Positions 51,766 through 60,899 of a stretch of DNA of 64,000 bases are shown here, in pieces; position 1 is the first letter of the stretch; each line of letters starts with the position of its first letter. Under the pieces are notes generated by a model that saw only the letters and a program-made list of their open reading frames with translations, was not told the DNA's origin and searched no databases. The stretch comes from Mariniflexile fucanivorans (lineage in GTDB: Bacteria; Bacteroidota; Bacteroidia; Flavobacteriales; Flavobacteriaceae), in NCBI RefSeq assembly GCF_004341235.1, contig NZ_SLUP01000002.1, forward strand, positions 248,001-312,000, given 5' to 3'. The position numbers were made by a program, and so were the translations under genes.

Positions 51766-53301
51766 TTACCCCAACCACCCTTCTCTATCCAAACTTCTAT
51801 ATTGAATGGCTTCACTAATATGCGAACCATTAACATCTTCAACACCTTCTAAATCGGCTATGGTTCTGGATACTTTTAAAATTCTATCGTAAGCGCGGGC
51901 CGATAAATTTAATCGTTCCATGGCGGTTTTTAATAATTGTTTTGAGGGTTCATCTAAAACACAATGTTTCCGAATTTGTTTAGTGTTCATTTGTGCATTG
52001 TAATGTACGGTATCCGACTCCTTAAAACGATTGGTTTGAATATCTCTGGCTGCTGTAACACGTTTTCTAATCTCCACCGAGGTTTCAGACTTTCTGTCTT
52101 CTGAAAGTTTTTCAAAAGGAACAGGCGTTACTTCTATATGAATATCAATTCTATCTAATAATGGTCCTGAAATTTTACTTAAATAGCGTTGCATTTCGGC
52201 TGGACTTGACGTTACTGGTGCATTGGGATCGTTAAAATAACCACCCGGACTCGGGTTCATACTCGCTACCAACATAAAACTACTGGGATAAGTTACCGTG
52301 AATTTCGCTCGTGAAATAGTGACTTCTCTATCTTCCAGTGGTTGACGCATCACTTCTAATACTTCACGCTTAAATTCGGGTAATTCATCTAAAAATAATA
52401 CACCATTATGCGATAAGGATATTTCACCAGGTTGTGGATAACTACCACCGCCAACTAAAGCAACATTTGAAATCGTATGATGTGGACTCCTAAAGGGGCG
52501 TTGCGCCATCAACCCCGTTTCTTTCACCCTACCAACAACCGAATGAATTTTAGTGGTTTCCAAAGCTTCATGAAGCGTCATGGGCGGTAAAATGCTTGGC
52601 AAACGTTTTGCCAACATCGTTTTTCCTGCACCCGGTGGTCCAATTAAAATAATGTTATGCCCACCGGCTGCGGCAATTTCCATACAGCGTTTAATACCTT
52701 CTTGCCCCTTTACATCGGAAAAATCGAATTCTGGATAATTTAAGTTTTTTTCGAACTCTTCACGCGTATTTACAATGGTTTGCTCTAAGGTTTCTCCTTT
52801 ATCAAAAAAATCAATTACCTGTTTGATGTTATCAACACCGTAAACCTCCAAATTATCTACAATAGCAGCTTCCTTCGCATTCTGGCTCGGCAAAATAAAA
52901 CCTTTAAATCCTTCTTGTCTTGCTTTTACAGCAATGGGTAAAGCTCCTTTTATAGGTTGCAAGGTTCCATCGAGCGAGAGTTCACCCATAATGATATATC
53001 GTTCTAAATCTTCTGCTTTTATTTGGTTTGAAGATGCTAGAATGCCTATTGCCAATGTTAAATCGTATGCAGAACCTTCTTTTCGTAAATCGGCAGGCGA
53101 CATATTAATGATTAACTTTTTTCCAGGAATTCTATACCCATTATTTTGAAGCGCTGCCGCAATTCGGAAATTACTTTCTTTAATGGCATTATCGGGTAAA
53201 CCAACTAAATGGTAACCAATACCTGTATCTGTATTCACCTCAACTGTAATTGTTGAAGCCTCCACACCAAATACTGCGCTCGCAAAAACTTTCTTTAACA
53301 T
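51766..53301 (-). CDS. comM: YifB/ComM family AAA ATPase with magnesium-chelatase fold
   Basis: 511 residues: N-terminal LonC-like domain (about 1-170, with [18 protein letters not shown]), AAA+ domain with Walker [30 protein letters not shown], Walker [12 protein letters not shown] and sensor [15 protein letters not shown], and the C-terminal Mg-chelatase-like helical part ([18 protein letters not shown]). In naturally competent bacteria ComM drives branch migration during recombination of incoming DNA; many non-competent bacteria keep the gene. It is a separate unit, on the same strand as norZ. Confidence 0.93.
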   Translation of the reverse strand: MLKKVFASAVFGVEASTITVEVNTDTGIGYHLVGLPDNAIKESNFRIAAALQNNGYRIPGKKLIINMSPADLRKEGSAYDLTLAIGILASSNQIKAEDLERYIIMGELSLDGTLQPIKGALPIAVKARQEGFKGFILPSQNAKEAAIVDNLEVYGVDNIKQVIDFFDKGETLEQTIVNTREEFEKNLNYPEFDFSDVKGQEGIKRCMEIAAAGGHNIILIGPPGAGKTMLAKRLPSILPPMTLHEALETTKIHSVVGRVKETGLMAQRPFRSPHHTISNVALVGGGSYPQPGEISLSHNGVLFLDELPEFKREVLEVMRQPLEDREVTISRAKFTVTYPSSFMLVASMNPSPGGYFNDPNAPVTSSPAEMQRYLSKISGPLLDRIDIHIEVTPVPFEKLSEDRKSETSVEIRKRVTAARDIQTNRFKESDTVHYNAQMNTKQIRKHCVLDEPSKQLLKTAMERLNLSARAYDRILKVSRTIADLEGVEDVNGSHISEAIQYRSLDREGWLG

Positions 53302-53395
53302 ATATTTTCTTTACTGCTTAAATGTAAGAAATGTATCTTTCAATATGAAGATTCATGAAAATAATATTTGATAATCGTTCCTTTTGGATAAAAAA

Positions 53396-53526
53396 GAGAC
53401 TGTCTGAAAAGTGTAATTCTGTGTCATATTGAGCCTGTCGGAATATTTTAACTTACTGATAATCAATATCAGTTTCGACAAGCTCAACCTGACAAAGTAA
53501 ATACAATACACTTTTCAGACAGCCTC
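53396..53526. repeat. 131-base nested inverted repeat (MITE/REP-like)
   Basis: The outer arms GACTGTCTGAAAAGTGTA and TACACTTTTCAGACAG pair almost perfectly. A second pair (GTCATATTGAGCCTGTCGGAA with TTTCGACAAGCTCAACCTGAC) is imperfect, and the centre ACTGATA/TATCAGT closes the hairpin. It begins 28 bases after the norZ stop and may terminate that operon. The core TGTCTGAAAA also occurs in the terminator at 2595-2621. It looks like a mobile, non-coding element. Confidence 0.7.
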
Positions 53527-53553
53527 GTAATATAAAATGAGTTTTTATTTTAT

Positions 53554-55785
53554 TTACTCTCCATTTACTTTCTTTCTTTTGAAATTATATATAGTTTCAT
53601 CGATGGTAAACCAACAGAAATAGAAAATACCAACCGAGAATATCACATCGCCAATCATACGCATCCATTTAAGGGTTTGTACGGTTGGAGAATATAGTAA
53701 TTCAGAATCTCTTGCAAATGAATATCCCTGTGTAATTGAAGTATAAGCTTGGATAATACCTATGGGTAACAAACTGAATACTACCATAGCCACCAAACCA
53801 ATATTTAAAAACCAAAAGGCACGTTTAAGTTTTTTACTCTCCCAAACTCTATTAGAATAAAAACGTAAACAAATTAAAATAAAGCCCATACCTAGCATAC
53901 CGTAAACACCAAATAATGCGGTGTGTGCATGTACAGCAGTTGTGTTTAAACCTTGTATATAATATAATGCGATTGGCGGATTTATTAAGAAGCCGAATAC
54001 ACCTGCACCAACAAAATTCCAAAAAGCAACAGCTATAAAGAAGAAAATAGGCCATTTATATTTTTGCATCCATTGTTTACTTTTTAAAAGGTTCCAGTTT
54101 TCTCTAATTTCGAAACCCATTAAAGTTAATGGAACTACTTCCAAAGCACTAAATGTGGCGCCCAAAGCAATAGCTTGCACCGGTGTGCCTGAATAATATA
54201 AATGGTGAAGCGTACCAATAATACCACCTGCCAAAAATATAGATGCAGATGCTATGGAAACACGACCAGCTGTTTTAGCTGATATGATTTTCATTTGAGA
54301 AAATATATAAGCAATAACAACGGTTGCAAAAACCTCAAAGAATCCTTCCACCCAAAGATGTACCAACCACCATCTCCAATAATTGATAACTGGTAAACTG
54401 CTGTTTTCACCATACATCAATCCAGAGAAAAAGAACATACCAATGGCCATTACCGATACTAAAAGTATAATCAATAAATGTTTTGAAGCATCGTTTTTAC
54501 GAATGGCATACAAAATATGGCGACTCACCATAACCACCCAAAGCACTAAACCAATGCCAAGGAATATTTGCCAAAAACGACCTAAATCCATGTATTCATA
54601 ACCTTGGTGACCAAAGAAGAAATTGGTAGTTAAATCTAAAAATTGGTGTACACCCAACCATTCGCCAAACATAGAACCTAAAACGATTACCAATAAAGCG
54701 ACGAATAAAAAGTTGATACCAAAACGTTGGTATTTCATTTCTTTTCCAGAAATCATAGGTGCTAAAAACAAACCTGTGGCTAACCACGTTGCTGCAATCC
54801 AAAACACAGCCAATTGTGTATGCCAAGTTCTAGTAATTGAATATGGTAAGTATTTAGACAAATCAAAACCAAAAAATGCTTGTCCTTCTACCGTGTAATG
54901 CACTGTAACAGCACCTAAAATAACTTGCAAAGCAATTAATAATGAAATAACTATGAAGTATTTTAAGATGGCTTTTTGAGAAGGAAATAATTTTAAGTTT
55001 GTTAAGGGGTCTGTTTCTGGTTTATCAAGCAACTCCCCTTTTTCATGATTTAACAAATAATAATAAGTAAGAATACCGATAAATAGTAAAAGTAGTACGA
55101 TGGATAAACCAGACCAAATAATAGAATCGGTTGTAATATTGTTGTCAATTAATGGTTCGTGTGGCCAGTTGGATGTATAGGTATACTCTTTTCCTGGTCG
55201 ATTCGTACTGGCTGCCCAAGACGTCCAAAACAGGAAGGCGTTCAATTGTTCTAACTTCTCTTTATCAACAAGCGCACCTTTTGGTATGGCGTATTCTTCT
55301 TTTCCTTCAGAAAAAATAGATGAATAATGTTTGATGTTTTCTTGAATGGCGGCTAATCTGCTCTCCGATATAGCAATCGATTTATCCGATTCATTAAACG
55401 TATTTGTTTTAAGATCTTTAATTAAGCGCGCTTTTAATGCTGCTTTTTGTTCAACACCTAAAGATTCGTAGTTAGAATTATAGTCTTTTTGCGCCCAAGT
55501 TTCAAGCATAAAAGTGGCTTCTTTGTGAATCCAATCGGCAGTCCAATCGGGAGCTACATAACTTCCGTGTCCCCAAATAGAACCAACTTCCATACCTCCA
55601 ATAGATTCCCAAACATTTTGTCCTGTTTGAATATCTTCTTTTGTATAAAAAACTTCTTTTGTTCCTTTAATTATTACCGTTTCTGGTATAGGAGGTTGGG
55701 TTTGATAAACCTCTGTGCCTACCCAAATTAATATTATAAACGATAGTGTTACAACACTAATAAATGCAATCCATGTTTTTTTCAT
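53554..55785 (-). CDS. norZ: Quinol-dependent nitric oxide reductase
   Basis: 743 residues with about 14 membrane helices, the size of single-subunit qNOR. An N-terminal periplasmic extension (about 35-225) contains YTKEDIQTGQNVWESIGGMEVGSIWGHGSYVAPDWTADW. The heme-copper oxidase core includes TRTWHTQLAVFWIA, HLWVEGFFEVFATVV (active-site His and the NOR glutamate), GTLHHLYYSG and TTAVHAHTALFGVYG, with the His ligands for hemes b, b3 and FeB. It reduces 2 NO to N2O using quinol, in the inner membrane, for detoxification or denitrification. It is the last gene of a three-gene operon with a ferredoxin and a cupin. Confidence 0.95.
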   Translation of the reverse strand: MKKTWIAFISVVTLSFIILIWVGTEVYQTQPPIPETVIIKGTKEVFYTKEDIQTGQNVWESIGGMEVGSIWGHGSYVAPDWTADWIHKEATFMLETWAQKDYNSNYESLGVEQKAALKARLIKDLKTNTFNESDKSIAISESRLAAIQENIKHYSSIFSEGKEEYAIPKGALVDKEKLEQLNAFLFWTSWAASTNRPGKEYTYTSNWPHEPLIDNNITTDSIIWSGLSIVLLLLFIGILTYYYLLNHEKGELLDKPETDPLTNLKLFPSQKAILKYFIVISLLIALQVILGAVTVHYTVEGQAFFGFDLSKYLPYSITRTWHTQLAVFWIAATWLATGLFLAPMISGKEMKYQRFGINFLFVALLVIVLGSMFGEWLGVHQFLDLTTNFFFGHQGYEYMDLGRFWQIFLGIGLVLWVVMVSRHILYAIRKNDASKHLLIILLVSVMAIGMFFFSGLMYGENSSLPVINYWRWWLVHLWVEGFFEVFATVVIAYIFSQMKIISAKTAGRVSIASASIFLAGGIIGTLHHLYYSGTPVQAIALGATFSALEVVPLTLMGFEIRENWNLLKSKQWMQKYKWPIFFFIAVAFWNFVGAGVFGFLINPPIALYYIQGLNTTAVHAHTALFGVYGMLGMGFILICLRFYSNRVWESKKLKRAFWFLNIGLVAMVVFSLLPIGIIQAYTSITQGYSFARDSELLYSPTVQTLKWMRMIGDVIFSVGIFYFCWFTIDETIYNFKRKKVNGE

Positions 55786-55809
55786 TGTACTATATTTTGT
55801 TGGTTTTAT

Positions 55810-56148
55810 TTAATTATTCACATTGTTAACACGTTCAACTGTATCTAAATTTGAAAGAGATAATCGAATGATACAATCTGAAATACAGGTTAAATCGTGG
55901 GGTACATTTTCATCAAGAGCAATTAAATCTCCCGTTTGAAGCAGTTGAATTTCTCCATTTACTCCGAACTCGATAATACCTTCGAACAATTCAATAACAA
56001 TTGGATAGGGAGCTTTATGTTCTTTCATAAATTGTCCTTTTTTCATAACAATCTTAATCTCTTTAGTGGTTTGCGTTTTTAATAAAACGGTCACTGTCGG
56101 TTTGTTTTCTTGGTAGGTTATATCTTTTACCAATGATGCGGTATTCAT
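55810..56148 (-). CDS. Cupin-domain protein of the NO-reductase operon
   Basis: 112 residues, one cupin barrel: IVMKKGQFMKEHKAPYPIVIELFEGIIEF (His and Glu of motif 1) and GDLIALDENVPHDLTCISD (His of motif 2). The His/Glu/His set suggests a bound metal. Small cupins often sense or scavenge in stress operons. It is between the ferredoxin (4 bases) and norZ (24 bases), so it should be made together with the NO reductase. A direct role in NO chemistry is only inferred. Confidence 0.8.
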   Translation of the reverse strand: MNTASLVKDITYQENKPTVTVLLKTQTTKEIKIVMKKGQFMKEHKAPYPIVIELFEGIIEFGVNGEIQLLQTGDLIALDENVPHDLTCISDCIIRLSLSNLDTVERVNNVNN

Positions 56149-56152
56149 AGTT

Positions 56153-56482
56153 TTAAAGGTTTAGTATATTATCATTAATAATTTTAAAAGTCATTTTGTC
56201 TATTTGTTTTGTTAGCATGATTTGACAAGCTAATCTGCTTTGGGAATCTGAATTATATGTGTTACTTAAGGTTTGTTTTTCTGTTGAATCCATGAAATCT
56301 TCCATAGTGCCCGAAACCACTTTTACATGGCATGTACCACATAGTCCTTTTCCTAGGCACTCACCTATTTCTTCATAATAGGTATCTATAATCAACTCCA
56401 TTAAGTTGGGGTATGCATTGGGTTTGAATGGTATTTTTACCACACTATTATCTGTTGATATGATGTTTACTGAGTAACTCAT
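56153..56482 (-). CDS. [2Fe-2S] ferredoxin of the NO-reductase operon
   Basis: 109 residues from ATG 56482 (MSYSVNIISTDNSVVK). The upstream in-frame ATG at 56542 is rejected because the intervening bases hold an operator-like palindrome and the leader. Cys42, Cys48, Cys51 and Cys86 give the CX5CX2CX34C pattern of adrenodoxin/plant-type ferredoxins (ECLGKGLCGTCHVKVVSG). It carries single electrons in the cytoplasm; the partner may be an NO-detoxifying or Fe-S repair protein. It is the first gene of the ferredoxin-cupin-norZ operon. Confidence 0.88.
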   Translation of the reverse strand: MSYSVNIISTDNSVVKIPFKPNAYPNLMELIIDTYYEEIGECLGKGLCGTCHVKVVSGTMEDFMDSTEKQTLSNTYNSDSQSRLACQIMLTKQIDKMTFKIINDNILNL

Positions 56483-56493
56483 TTTTTTAATTA

Positions 56494-56507
56494 GGATATT
56501 TTTGTCC
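56494..56507. promoter_or_regulatory. Operator-like site A of the NO-reductase operon
   Basis: GGATATTTTTGTCC: GGA and TCC half-sites around an AT-rich centre, in the predicted leader 12-25 bases before the ferredoxin start. With its flanks (AATTAGGATA...) it matches site B in inverted orientation. Confidence 0.5.
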
Positions 56508-56539
56508 TTATTTTCAATATTACTTTTTTTAAGAAGATG

Positions 56540-56570
56540 CAAATGTAGATTTAAATTAAATAACGGACAA
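56540..56570 (-). promoter_or_regulatory. Promoter of the ferredoxin-cupin-norZ operon
   Basis: On the minus strand TTG (56570-56568), 20 bases, then TACATTTG (56547-56540), a full Bacteroidota -33/-7 match. The predicted start is near 56535, giving a leader of about 53 bases. Confidence 0.65.
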
Positions 56571-56578
56571 ATTTATCC
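56565..56578. promoter_or_regulatory. Operator-like site B overlapping the -33 element
   Basis: GGACAAATTTATCC, near-palindromic (GGAyAAATTTrTCC), followed by TAATT. The TTG of the -33 box lies inside it, so a repressor bound here would block the promoter. An NO-responsive regulator such as an Rrf2/NsrR-type protein is a natural candidate, but none is encoded in the window. Confidence 0.55.
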
Positions 56579-56644
56579 TAATTAAAATTTAGATATTTTT
56601 AAGAATAGAAGTAAAAATACGAGAGTGTAATATCATTTAATTAT

Positions 56645-57652
56645 TTACCCACCTATCGTAATCATACTTCTGTTATTATTATGCAATTTAGGTTCTTGAA
56701 GTTTTTTAAGTGTATCCATACCACCACGCACTTTAAACTTGGCTTGCACTGCTTTTTGAATGATGGGTTCTATAGAGTTTCCTGCTCGAAGGGTTGTTAA
56801 CAAATCGGATTCTGAGGAAGAAAACAAGCAATTTTTTAATTGTCCGTTAGCGGTTAAGCGCAATCTGTTACACGAATCGCAAAACGGATTGGTAACCGAA
56901 CTAATCACCGCAAAACTACCTTTGTAACCAGAAATTTTATAGTTTTTAGACGTATCATTTGGTGCATCTTGTAAGCGTTCAATATTTTCTTCGGAAAAAG
57001 AAGCATTTACATATTCCATCACTTCTGCATAGGAAACCATTTTACCCATATCCCATTTATTACCATCAAAAGGCATAAATTCAATAAAACGGATTACAAT
57101 AGGCAAGTCTTTAGTTAAGTTGATGAAGTCGATAATTTCATTTTGATTGAAACCTTTCATCAACACCACATTCACTTTCACAGTAAAACCTTCATCCACT
57201 AAAAGAAGCATGTTTTTGTATACGATATCAAACTGATCACGACGCGTTATTTCTTTAAATTTTTCTCGGTCTAAAGAATCTAAACTGATATTGATTTTAT
57301 TCACGCCATTAACTTTCAAAACATCAATAAATTTATCAATTATAACAGCGTTTGAAGTAATTGATAATTCAACGGGAAGAGTGGCCAGTTTTTCTAAAAT
57401 AACAGGAATATCTTTTCTGATTAATGGTTCACCACCTGTTAACCTTATTTTTGAAACCCCATGTTTTACAAAGGTTTTGGCTATGTCGTATATCTCTTCA
57501 TACGTCATTAAATGACTTTTAGGAGATAGCTGCACTCCTTCTTCTGGCATACAATACGAACAACGTAAATTGCATCGTTCTATGAGTGAAATACGTAAAT
57601 ACGCATGGTTTCTACCGTGTAAATCTTGTAATATGTTTTTGTTTTCACTCAT
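56645..57652 (-). CDS. moaA: GTP 3',8-cyclase MoaA
   Basis: 335 residues. Radical-SAM cluster cysteines Cys27, Cys31 and Cys34 (ERCNLRCSYCMPEEG) and the second cluster Cys258, Cys261 and Cys275 (CDSCNRLRLTANGQLKNC) that binds GTP. The C-terminus ends in Gly-Gly, as required in MoaA. It makes 3',8-cyclo-GTP, the first step of molybdopterin synthesis. It is the last gene of the molybdenum-cofactor run, 84 bases after moaCB. Confidence 0.96.
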   Translation of the reverse strand: MSENKNILQDLHGRNHAYLRISLIERCNLRCSYCMPEEGVQLSPKSHLMTYEEIYDIAKTFVKHGVSKIRLTGGEPLIRKDIPVILEKLATLPVELSITSNAVIIDKFIDVLKVNGVNKINISLDSLDREKFKEITRRDQFDIVYKNMLLLVDEGFTVKVNVVLMKGFNQNEIIDFINLTKDLPIVIRFIEFMPFDGNKWDMGKMVSYAEVMEYVNASFSEENIERLQDAPNDTSKNYKISGYKGSFAVISSVTNPFCDSCNRLRLTANGQLKNCLFSSSESDLLTTLRAGNSIEPIIQKAVQAKFKVRGGMDTLKKLQEPKLHNNNRSMITIGG

Positions 57653-57736
57653 TTCTTTGCTTTCTTCTGTTTAATTGTTGAATCGTTGAATTGTGTCATC
57701 GTTTAAACGACTTAACAAATCCATGAATAAACATTT

Positions 57737-58648
57737 TTAGTCATGTCTAGCTCCTCTTAATATGCCAAAAATGTGCAATACGGATGGAAATATAGCATCC
57801 ATGGATTCGCTGGCGCCATTGGTTGAACCTGGTAATGCTAGCACTAAAGTATTCTTTATAGTACCTGCCACACTACGTGATAACATGGAATATGGCGTTC
57901 TATCTTGTCCGTAACTACGAATGGCTTCTTCAATACCTGGAATCCGTCTATCTAATAAAGGAATAAGAGCTTCGGGTGTAATATCACGACTAGAAAGCCC
58001 TGTGCCGCCTGTATAAATTATTAAATCAACACCTTGTTCTTGATACTGTTTAGCTTTGTTTTGAATCACGTCCAATTCATCAGGAATTATTTCATAAGCT
58101 TCTGTTTGTACACCACAAGCTTTAAGCTTTTCAATAATGGCTTTCCCTGCTTTATCCTCTTTTTGCCCTGCGGAAATGGTATCGGAACACACAATAACTG
58201 CTGCTGTTAAATCCTTTCTGAAACGGTCTTTAAAATCTGATTTCCCACCTTTTTTATTCAGCAGTTTTATATGATGAATTTCGATGCCTTTATCTATAGG
58301 TTTCAACATATCATACATATTTAAAGCCACAACGCTTGCTCCATGCATGGCTTCTACTTCTACCCCTGTTTTATAAATGGTTTTTACAGTGAATAAAACG
58401 TTAATTTCCAATCCGTTAATCTCATATTCAACACCCGTATATTCAATCGGTAAAGGGTGGCAATCAGGTAAAATATCGGGTGTTCGTTTAACACCTAATA
58501 AGCCTGCAGCTTTACTCATAGCAAACACGTTTCCTTTAGGAACCCTATCGTTTTCAATAGCTTCAATGGTTTCCTGTTTGCTCACTTTTACAATGGCTTG
58601 CGCAGTTGCAATTCTAAGTGTTGTATTTTTATTGGTAATATCGACCAT
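57737..58648 (-). CDS. moaCB: Bifunctional MoaC/MoaB fusion for molybdenum cofactor
   Basis: 303 residues. The N-terminal half (1-150) is cyclic pyranopterin monophosphate synthase Moa[34 protein letters not shown] and [21 protein letters not shown]. The C-terminal half (about 155-303) is the molybdopterin adenylyltransferase-like MoaB/MogA fold: [37 protein letters not shown] and [17 protein letters not shown]. It thus covers the second step and a late step of the pathway. It lies 24 bases after the four-helix-bundle gene. Confidence 0.95.
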   Translation of the reverse strand: MVDITNKNTTLRIATAQAIVKVSKQETIEAIENDRVPKGNVFAMSKAAGLLGVKRTPDILPDCHPLPIEYTGVEYEINGLEINVLFTVKTIYKTGVEVEAMHGASVVALNMYDMLKPIDKGIEIHHIKLLNKKGGKSDFKDRFRKDLTAAVIVCSDTISAGQKEDKAGKAIIEKLKACGVQTEAYEIIPDELDVIQNKAKQYQEQGVDLIIYTGGTGLSSRDITPEALIPLLDRRIPGIEEAIRSYGQDRTPYSMLSRSVAGTIKNTLVLALPGSTNGASESMDAIFPSVLHIFGILRGARHD

Positions 58649-58672
58649 TTTGCGATTTATTAATTTTAATTA

Positions 58673-59026
58673 TTATTGACTATTGGAACTAGCAGTTTTC
58701 CTTGAAGCTATGAAAATAGAAGTTAATTCGCTAGATTCTTTCATAATTGATTCAATAACTTCTTTTAGGACTAAGTTTTCATCTAAAGCAAATTCTAACC
58801 AAAAATTAGATTCGTCCACTTCTTCAATAACGATACTAATTTTAGCTACGAAACTTGGTTTAGACTGCGCAATACATGTTGCTCTGTAATTTGCTGCTAC
58901 AGAAGTTGAACATCTAATTAGCTGTCCTTTAATGTGATTAGCTAGATAAGTATTTGGGAATGATTGCGTTAATTTAACACAGTTGTGGGCAAATACTTTA
59001 GTCCTTAACTTTAATTGTTCTTTCAT
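58673..59026 (-). CDS. Four-helix bundle protein (S23/IVS family)
   Basis: 117 residues, all helical, with LRTKVFAHNCVKLTQSFPNTYLANHIKGQLIRCSTSVAANYRATC and VIEEVDESNFWLEFALDENLV, the signature of the four-helix bundle family first found as an ORF in 23S rRNA intervening sequences. Stand-alone copies are widespread in Bacteroidota; the function is unknown. It lies between moaE and moaCB on the same strand with short gaps (37 and 24 bases), so it should be co-transcribed with cofactor genes although it is not part of the pathway. Confidence 0.85.
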   Translation of the reverse strand: MKEQLKLRTKVFAHNCVKLTQSFPNTYLANHIKGQLIRCSTSVAANYRATCIAQSKPSFVAKISIVIEEVDESNFWLEFALDENLVLKEVIESIMKESSELTSIFIASRKTASSNSQ

Positions 59027-59063
59027 AGAAGGATTTTAATATTAAATAATCAATAAAAAATAA

Positions 59064-59507
59064 TCAATTGTTGACTTTCCATTGATGCGAATCATCTTCA
59101 AAAATCTCTTTTCCAAATACAGGTACATGAGCTTTTATTTCTTCAACTATATACTCTAGAGCTTCAAAAACCACTTTTCTTCTTGGTGATGAAACAAAAA
59201 CGAATAAGCAAATTTCCCCAGCTTTTACAATACCTAAACTGTGGTAAATATGCATACAGGTTAATTCGAATTTATCGAAAGTGGCTTCACGAATCTCGCT
59301 AAATTTTTGGTTAGCCATGTCTTCATACGCTGTGTATTCAATAGCTGCAACTGCTTTTCCATCAATTACATCAGCGCGTACTTGTCCTAAAAATATATTG
59401 TGTGCACCAATACTTGTTTTAGTTTGATGTTTTGCAATGGATTCTCCTATAAATTCCGAAGAAATGGCTCCTTGCTTGAAAACACTTTTTGGTTTTTTAT
59501 CTGTCAT
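59064..59507 (-). CDS. moaE: Molybdopterin synthase catalytic subunit MoaE
   Basis: 147 residues: ISSEFIGESIAKHQTKTSIGAHNIFLGQVRAD, AIEYTAYEDMANQ, IYHSLGIVKAGEICLFVFVSSPRRKVVFEALEYIVEEIKAHVPVFGKE, with the conserved Arg and Lys residues of the MPT synthase active site. It transfers sulfur from MoaD thiocarboxylate to the pterin precursor. The gap to moeB holds a palindromic repeat. Confidence 0.95.
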   Translation of the reverse strand: MTDKKPKSVFKQGAISSEFIGESIAKHQTKTSIGAHNIFLGQVRADVIDGKAVAAIEYTAYEDMANQKFSEIREATFDKFELTCMHIYHSLGIVKAGEICLFVFVSSPRRKVVFEALEYIVEEIKAHVPVFGKEIFEDDSHQWKVNN

Positions 59508-59521
59508 TTTATATGTTGTTA

Positions 59522-59592
59522 GTCATTGCGAGGTACGAAGCAATCTTTCTATTTGGAAAAGATTGCTTCAGTCGTTCCTTCTTCGCAATGAC
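59522..59592. repeat. CATTGCGAGG/GCAATCT inverted repeat that forms the 3' end of moeB
   Basis: GTCATTGCGAGGTACGAAGC followed by AATCTTT... and its inverted arm ...AGATTGCTTCAGTCGTTCCTTCTTCGCAATGACG: an imperfect hairpin of about 70 bases. Its right arm is translated as the last residues of MoeB (59549-59592). Related copies are at 24217-24250 and 27022-27048. Confidence 0.75.
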
Positions 59593-60661
59593 GTTTATCG
59601 ATTATATTTTTTATTTCAAAAACACCTTCTTTTAAACTAAAACAATTATTAATATTTAATTGATTTAGTATGGAAACCGCTTGCTTACTTCTAATTCCTG
59701 ATTGACAAAAAATAACTTTCTGTTTTTTAGAATCGATTTTATAAAGAGAGTTTTCCAGTTCATTTAATGGAATCGCTGTAATTTCAATACCATTTATTTT
59801 TGGAAGTTCATGTAATTCCCGAACATCTATAAACTGAATATTTTCAAGTGTTGAAATATCATTGATAGAAATTTCAAGAGGTTCAAATTCGCAATTTTCA
59901 ATTAATTTCTTATTATTAAAATCGCTTTGTTCTTTTAAAACCTGAGCTATTTCAAATTCCGATTTGGTGATTTTCAAAACAACTGTTTGAGAATTTAAAG
60001 CATTATAGCAAAGTAATTTTCCGCTTAAAACAGTTCCAATTCCTAAGATAATTTTAAGAACTTCATTGGCTTGCATGCTACCAATAATCCCTGGTAATAC
60101 TCCTAAAACTCCAACTTGTGAACAATTAGGAACTGCATCTTTTTCTGGTGGATTTGGAAACAAACACCTATAACTGGGTCCGTTTTGATAATTGAAAACA
60201 GACACCTGACCTTCAAATTTATAAATCGCTCCAAAAACCAAAGGTTTGTTGGTAATGATGCACGCATCGTTCACCAAATAGCGCGTTTCAAAATTATCGG
60301 AGCCATCAACAATAATATCGTATTGATTGAATAAGTTTAATGCATTTTGATAGGTTAACTTTTCAGGATAAGCAATAATTGAAATTTCATTGTTTAAATC
60401 TTCCAACCGTTTTTTTGCGGCTTCGGCTTTGTTTTTCCCAAAACTTGATGTTCCAAATAATACTTGACGTTGCAAATTAGATGTTTCAACCACATCAAAA
60501 TCTATAACACCCAAAGTGCCAATTCCAGCTGCCGTTAAATATTGTAAAATAGGGCAACCCAAACCACCAGCACCAACCACCAACACTTTTGCGTTCGATA
60601 ACTTATCTTGACCTGTTTGTCCGATTTCCGAAAGGATAATATGCCTGCTATATCTACTCAT
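59549..60661 (-). CDS. moeB: MoeB/ThiF-type sulfur-carrier adenylyltransferase fused to rhodanese
   Basis: 370 residues from ATG 60661 (MSRYSRHIILSEIGQTGQ), 4 bases after moaD; an ATG at 60679 would overlap moaD. E1-like domain: VVGAGGLGCPILQYLTAAGIG, SNLQRQVLFG, DGSDNFETRYLVNDAC and YRCLFPNPPE. A C-terminal rhodanese-like domain (about 265-355) has FIDVRELHELP and the active-site loop IFCQSGIRS. The layout is like eukaryotic MOCS3: it adenylates MoaD and may load sulfur on it. The last residues (KRHCEEGTTEAIFSK) come from a palindromic repeat rather than from the ancestral gene. Confidence 0.93.
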   Translation of the reverse strand: MSRYSRHIILSEIGQTGQDKLSNAKVLVVGAGGLGCPILQYLTAAGIGTLGVIDFDVVETSNLQRQVLFGTSSFGKNKAEAAKKRLEDLNNEISIIAYPEKLTYQNALNLFNQYDIIVDGSDNFETRYLVNDACIITNKPLVFGAIYKFEGQVSVFNYQNGPSYRCLFPNPPEKDAVPNCSQVGVLGVLPGIIGSMQANEVLKIILGIGTVLSGKLLCYNALNSQTVVLKITKSEFEIAQVLKEQSDFNNKKLIENCEFEPLEISINDISTLENIQFIDVRELHELPKINGIEITAIPLNELENSLYKIDSKKQKVIFCQSGIRSKQAVSILNQLNINNCFSLKEGVFEIKNIIDKRHCEEGTTEAIFSK

Positions 60662-60665
60662 ATTT

Positions 60666-60899
60666 TTATCCACCAGCAAATGGTGGCAATAATGCTAGTT
60701 CTTGACCTGTAACTCTAGTTTCTAAAAACACCAACTCTTGATTTTGAGCTACTTGAAAATTTTTATTTTTTAATTCCGTGTATTTTGAATGTAATATTTC
60801 TAATACTTCAGAAATTAAATGTCCAGAAAATTGAATCGTTTCTTCTTCACATTGTGTTACTTCTGCTATCAATCCGAAATATTTTATAGTGATTCTCAT
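60666..60899 (-). CDS. moaD: Molybdopterin synthase small subunit MoaD
   Basis: 77 residues of the ubiquitin-like ThiS/MoaD fold, ending in the required Gly-Gly (LLPPFAGG), where MoeB forms the adenylate and the thiocarboxylate is made. It overlaps mobA by 4 bases and precedes moeB closely, so stoichiometric expression is likely. Confidence 0.95.
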   Translation of the reverse strand: MRITIKYFGLIAEVTQCEEETIQFSGHLISEVLEILHSKYTELKNKNFQVAQNQELVFLETRVTGQELALLPPFAGG

